Shown piece by piece: positions 42,190 through 43,627 of a DNA stretch of 43,627 bases. Both the position numbers and the translations under genes were made by a program. Location of the stretch: positions 1-43,627 of the forward strand of contig JAXJQF010000156.1 in NCBI GenBank assembly GCA_036311285.1, in the 5' to 3' direction. The notes under the pieces are model-generated. The model worked only from the letters and a program-made list of their open reading frames with translations, ran no database searches and was not told the origin of the DNA. This stretch comes from JAXJQF01 sp036311285 (GTDB taxonomy: Bacteria > Pseudomonadota > Gammaproteobacteria > Enterobacterales > Succinivibrionaceae). Position 1 is the stretch's first letter. Each line of letters begins with the position of its first letter.

Positions 42190-42663
42190 ATCGACAAAAA
42201 GTAGAAATTATTAAATCTATTAGACCTTTTAAGCATTCTTTCCGGTGGCTCATCTACAAGAAGTAGAAATTATTAAATCTATTAGACCAACTAAGTCTGT
42301 TATTATTCCTTTGATCTACAAGAAGTAGAAATTATTAAATCTATTAGACATACTTACACATGTCTTGGTAACTCCATCTACAAGAAGTAGAAATTATTAA
42401 ATCTATTAGACCTTTAAAATTCCAATGACAGACGTTTTAATCTACAAGAAGTAGAAATTATTAAATCTATTAGACATTATGCTATAGTCACGAATACTTT
42501 GATCTACAAGAAGTAGAAATTATTAAATCTATTAGACTATGTTCCCGACTTAGACACTGAATGTATCTACAAGAAGTAGAAATTATTAAATCTATTAGAC
42601 ATTCATAAAAATGATCACTACAACCATATCTACAAGAAGTAGAAATTATTAAATCTATTAGAC
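42190..42663 (-). CRISPR. Type V-A CRISPR array: 8 repeats, 7 spacers
   Basis: 36-base repeats at 42190, 42252, 42314, 42376, 42440, 42502, 42565 and 42628, with spacers of 26, 26, 26, 28, 26, 27 and 27 bases. On the minus strand the repeat begins GTCTAATAGATTTAATAATT and ends TCTACTTCTTGTAGAT, the Cas12a-type handle: a 5-bp stem TCTAC/GTAGA with loop TTCTT. Seven repeats are identical. The leftmost (42190) has three changes that break the handle stem, as expected of the leader-distal end. The array is read right to left from a leader next to cas2. All spacers differ from one another; I did not recognise their sources and saw no match inside this window. Confidence 0.97.
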
Positions 42664-42685
42664 CCGTTTTTGAATAATCTGTCAA
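42657..42685 (-). promoter_or_regulatory. Array promoter with its -10 inside the first repeat
   Basis: On the minus strand TTGACA (42685-42680) is a perfect -35. A 17-base spacer leads to TCTAAT (42662-42657), bases 2-7 of the leader-proximal repeat. Transcription would start near 42650, about 3 bases before the mature handle (42647-42628). Confidence 0.55.
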
Positions 42686-42812
42686 CTTTTTTATTAAAAA
42701 GCATAAAAAAAATGACATATTTAGGTCTAAATATGTTACATGAGAAACATTATTCCATATTTAGACACTAGGTTTGCATTAGTAAATTTTTAAAGAACAT
42801 TAGTAATAAATT
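42664..42812 (-). promoter_or_regulatory. CRISPR leader
   Basis: 149 AT-rich bases between cas2 and the first repeat, carrying the -35 box near the array. It also contains an inverted pair: ATATTTAG (42717-42724) and CTAAATAT (42727-42734). A third copy, ATATTTAG, is at 42757-42764. This is the expected place for spacer integration signals; the exact element cannot be read. Confidence 0.6.
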
Positions 42813-43085
42813 TTATACTATTATTATATCACTTTCTTCGTTTTTTGCATATCCCATTCTTATAATTTCACAATGTGCTGATAAATTAAAAATCAAAACA
42901 CTATCATCTTCTGAGAATTTGTCTTCAAACTTTAATCTTATTGTTGTTATTATATTAGTTAACATAGTTGCACTATTATCTATTTCATAAACAGAAAATT
43001 GAATCCTATGTCCAAATTTTGAAATGAATTTTGAAAATTTAGTTCTTAATTTATCATTAGATATATCATAACTTAAAATTATCAT
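42813..43085 (-). CDS. cas2: CRISPR-associated endonuclease Cas2
   Basis: A 90-aa ferredoxin-fold protein of the Cas1-Cas2 spacer integrase. The first strand IILSYDIS carries the conserved Asp (D7). The segment FGHRIQFSVYEID is typical. Two Cas2 dimer subunits bridge Cas1 dimers in the integration complex. The ATG follows the cas1 stop directly (TAAATG), so translation is coupled. Placement next to the leader matches type V-A loci. Confidence 0.95.
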   Translation of the reverse strand: MIILSYDISNDKLRTKFSKFISKFGHRIQFSVYEIDNSATMLTNIITTIRLKFEDKFSEDDSVLIFNLSAHCEIIRMGYAKNEESDIIIV

Positions 43086-43627
43086 TTATCCACCCCACTT
43101 AAATACTAAATAATTATCAGTAGGCAAACTTTTCATAAAAGCTCTATAAAACGACTGAAAATACAAGAACACTTCCTTCTTATAATCCAACACAGCTTTT
43201 ACAAAAAGCAAAATATAACTTCTATTTTTCTCCCACTTTAATCGGTATGAACCATTAACATTGTTAAAATCTTCTTCTTTTATTTGTTTTAAATTAATAC
43301 CTTTACGAACAACTTCATCGATAATTACTCTAAATGGTTCAACCATATCACACACTAGAGACTTTCTTCTATAGAATTCTTTGTGTAAAAAACCACAGTA
43401 AGTATCAAATCCATAAATATCAAGAAGAGCTTCTACTATATTAAATAAAACTGTATATCCTATATCGAGAGCTGAATTTACATAATCATTCTTAACTCTA
43501 GGTTTTCGCCCACGCCATTCAATATTATCAAATTCATGCTTAAAATATATTTTTGCAGAATTTCCCTCTATTCCCATTAATTCTTGCAAATCATCTGTTT
43601 CAGAAATTCTTTCTATATATATATTAA
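43086..43627 (-). CDS. cas1: CRISPR integrase Cas1, C-terminal part (continues past the right edge)
   Basis: About 180 residues of Cas1 are present; the frame stays open to the window edge, so the N-terminal domain lies outside. The TTG at 43589 is only an internal Leu. The three metal-binding positions are visible: the Glu of MGIEGNSAKIYF, the His of CGFLHKEFYRRKSL and the Glu of CDMVEPFR. Cas1 inserts new spacers at the leader end with Cas2. The gene order and the repeat predict cas4 and cas12a further right. Confidence 0.93.
   Translation of the reverse strand, partial: NIYIERISETDDLQELMGIEGNSAKIYFKHEFDNIEWRGRKPRVKNDYVNSALDIGYTVLFNIVEALLDIYGFDTYCGFLHKEFYRRKSLVCDMVEPFRVIIDEVVRKGINLKQIKEEDFNNVNGSYRLKWEKNRSYILLFVKAVLDYKKEVFLYFQSFYRAFMKSLPTDNYLVFKWGG

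Noticed and set aside
42488..42718. Open frame with repeated LIDLIISTSCR units
   Set aside because: It is the CRISPR repeats and spacers read as protein; the periodicity is that of the array.

Overview
The window is an AT-rich stretch of gammaproteobacterial chromosome. Gene order points there: rluC divergent from rne, mltB-rlpA-dacA-ybeD, frsA beside proBA, and fabB divergent from mnmC. The LuxO/LuxU-type relay and the tmRNA tag ANDRNYALAA agree with this. The low GC, the absence of respiratory genes, loss of the MnmC oxidase domain and a type V-A (Cas12a-type) CRISPR array suggest a host-associated anaerobe of the Succinivibrionaceae type (Aeromonadales). The family-level guess is inference. 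I see no insertion sequence, integrase, rRNA or tRNA gene; tmRNA is the only confident stable RNA.

Layout. 1-5.3 kb: HAD phosphatase and rluC on the minus strand, divergent from rne with a long leader. 5.3-12.1 kb: a minus-strand signalling block holding a LuxO-family sigma-54 activator, a LuxU-like HPt protein, a FIST-domain (NosP/VpsV-like) protein, a GAF-PAS hybrid histidine kinase, then a MenI-type thioesterase. 12.3-20 kb: purU, an unknown membrane protein, the cell-wall genes mltB-rlpA-dacA, a convergent AlkC/AlkD-like HEAT-repeat gene, ybeD and sanA. 20.2-26.7 kb: orphan modF with an unknown partner gene, then proA, proB and frsA. 26.7-28.3 kb: a long gene-poor stretch with three DnaA-box-like 9-mers at a 12-bp period and a 72-aa orphan gene. 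28.3-34.7 kb: smpB, tmRNA, a DUF486 protein, rsuA, fabB, a one-domain mnmC and a MalM-family lipoprotein. 34.8-42 kb: small secreted or membrane proteins, infA, a Sel1-like protein, a YfcD-type Nudix gene with a nonsense codon, and asnS. 42.1-43.6 kb: CRISPR array, leader, cas2 and partial cas1. The effector must lie beyond the right edge.

How the genes work together. The four signalling genes form a plausible complete phosphorelay: FIST sensor to hybrid kinase (H363, D647) to HPt (H58) to LuxO-like activator (D60). In Vibrio cholerae the equivalent parts (VpsV/NosP-VpsS and LuxU-LuxO) are at separate loci. The CRISPR locus reads right to left: cas1, cas2, leader, then repeats. Its leader has a TTGACA box placed so that the matching -10 falls inside the first repeat, which would start transcription next to the mature crRNA 5' end. 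SmpB and tmRNA are the trans-translation pair. MltB, RlpA and DacA act on peptidoglycan, and ProB/ProA make proline.
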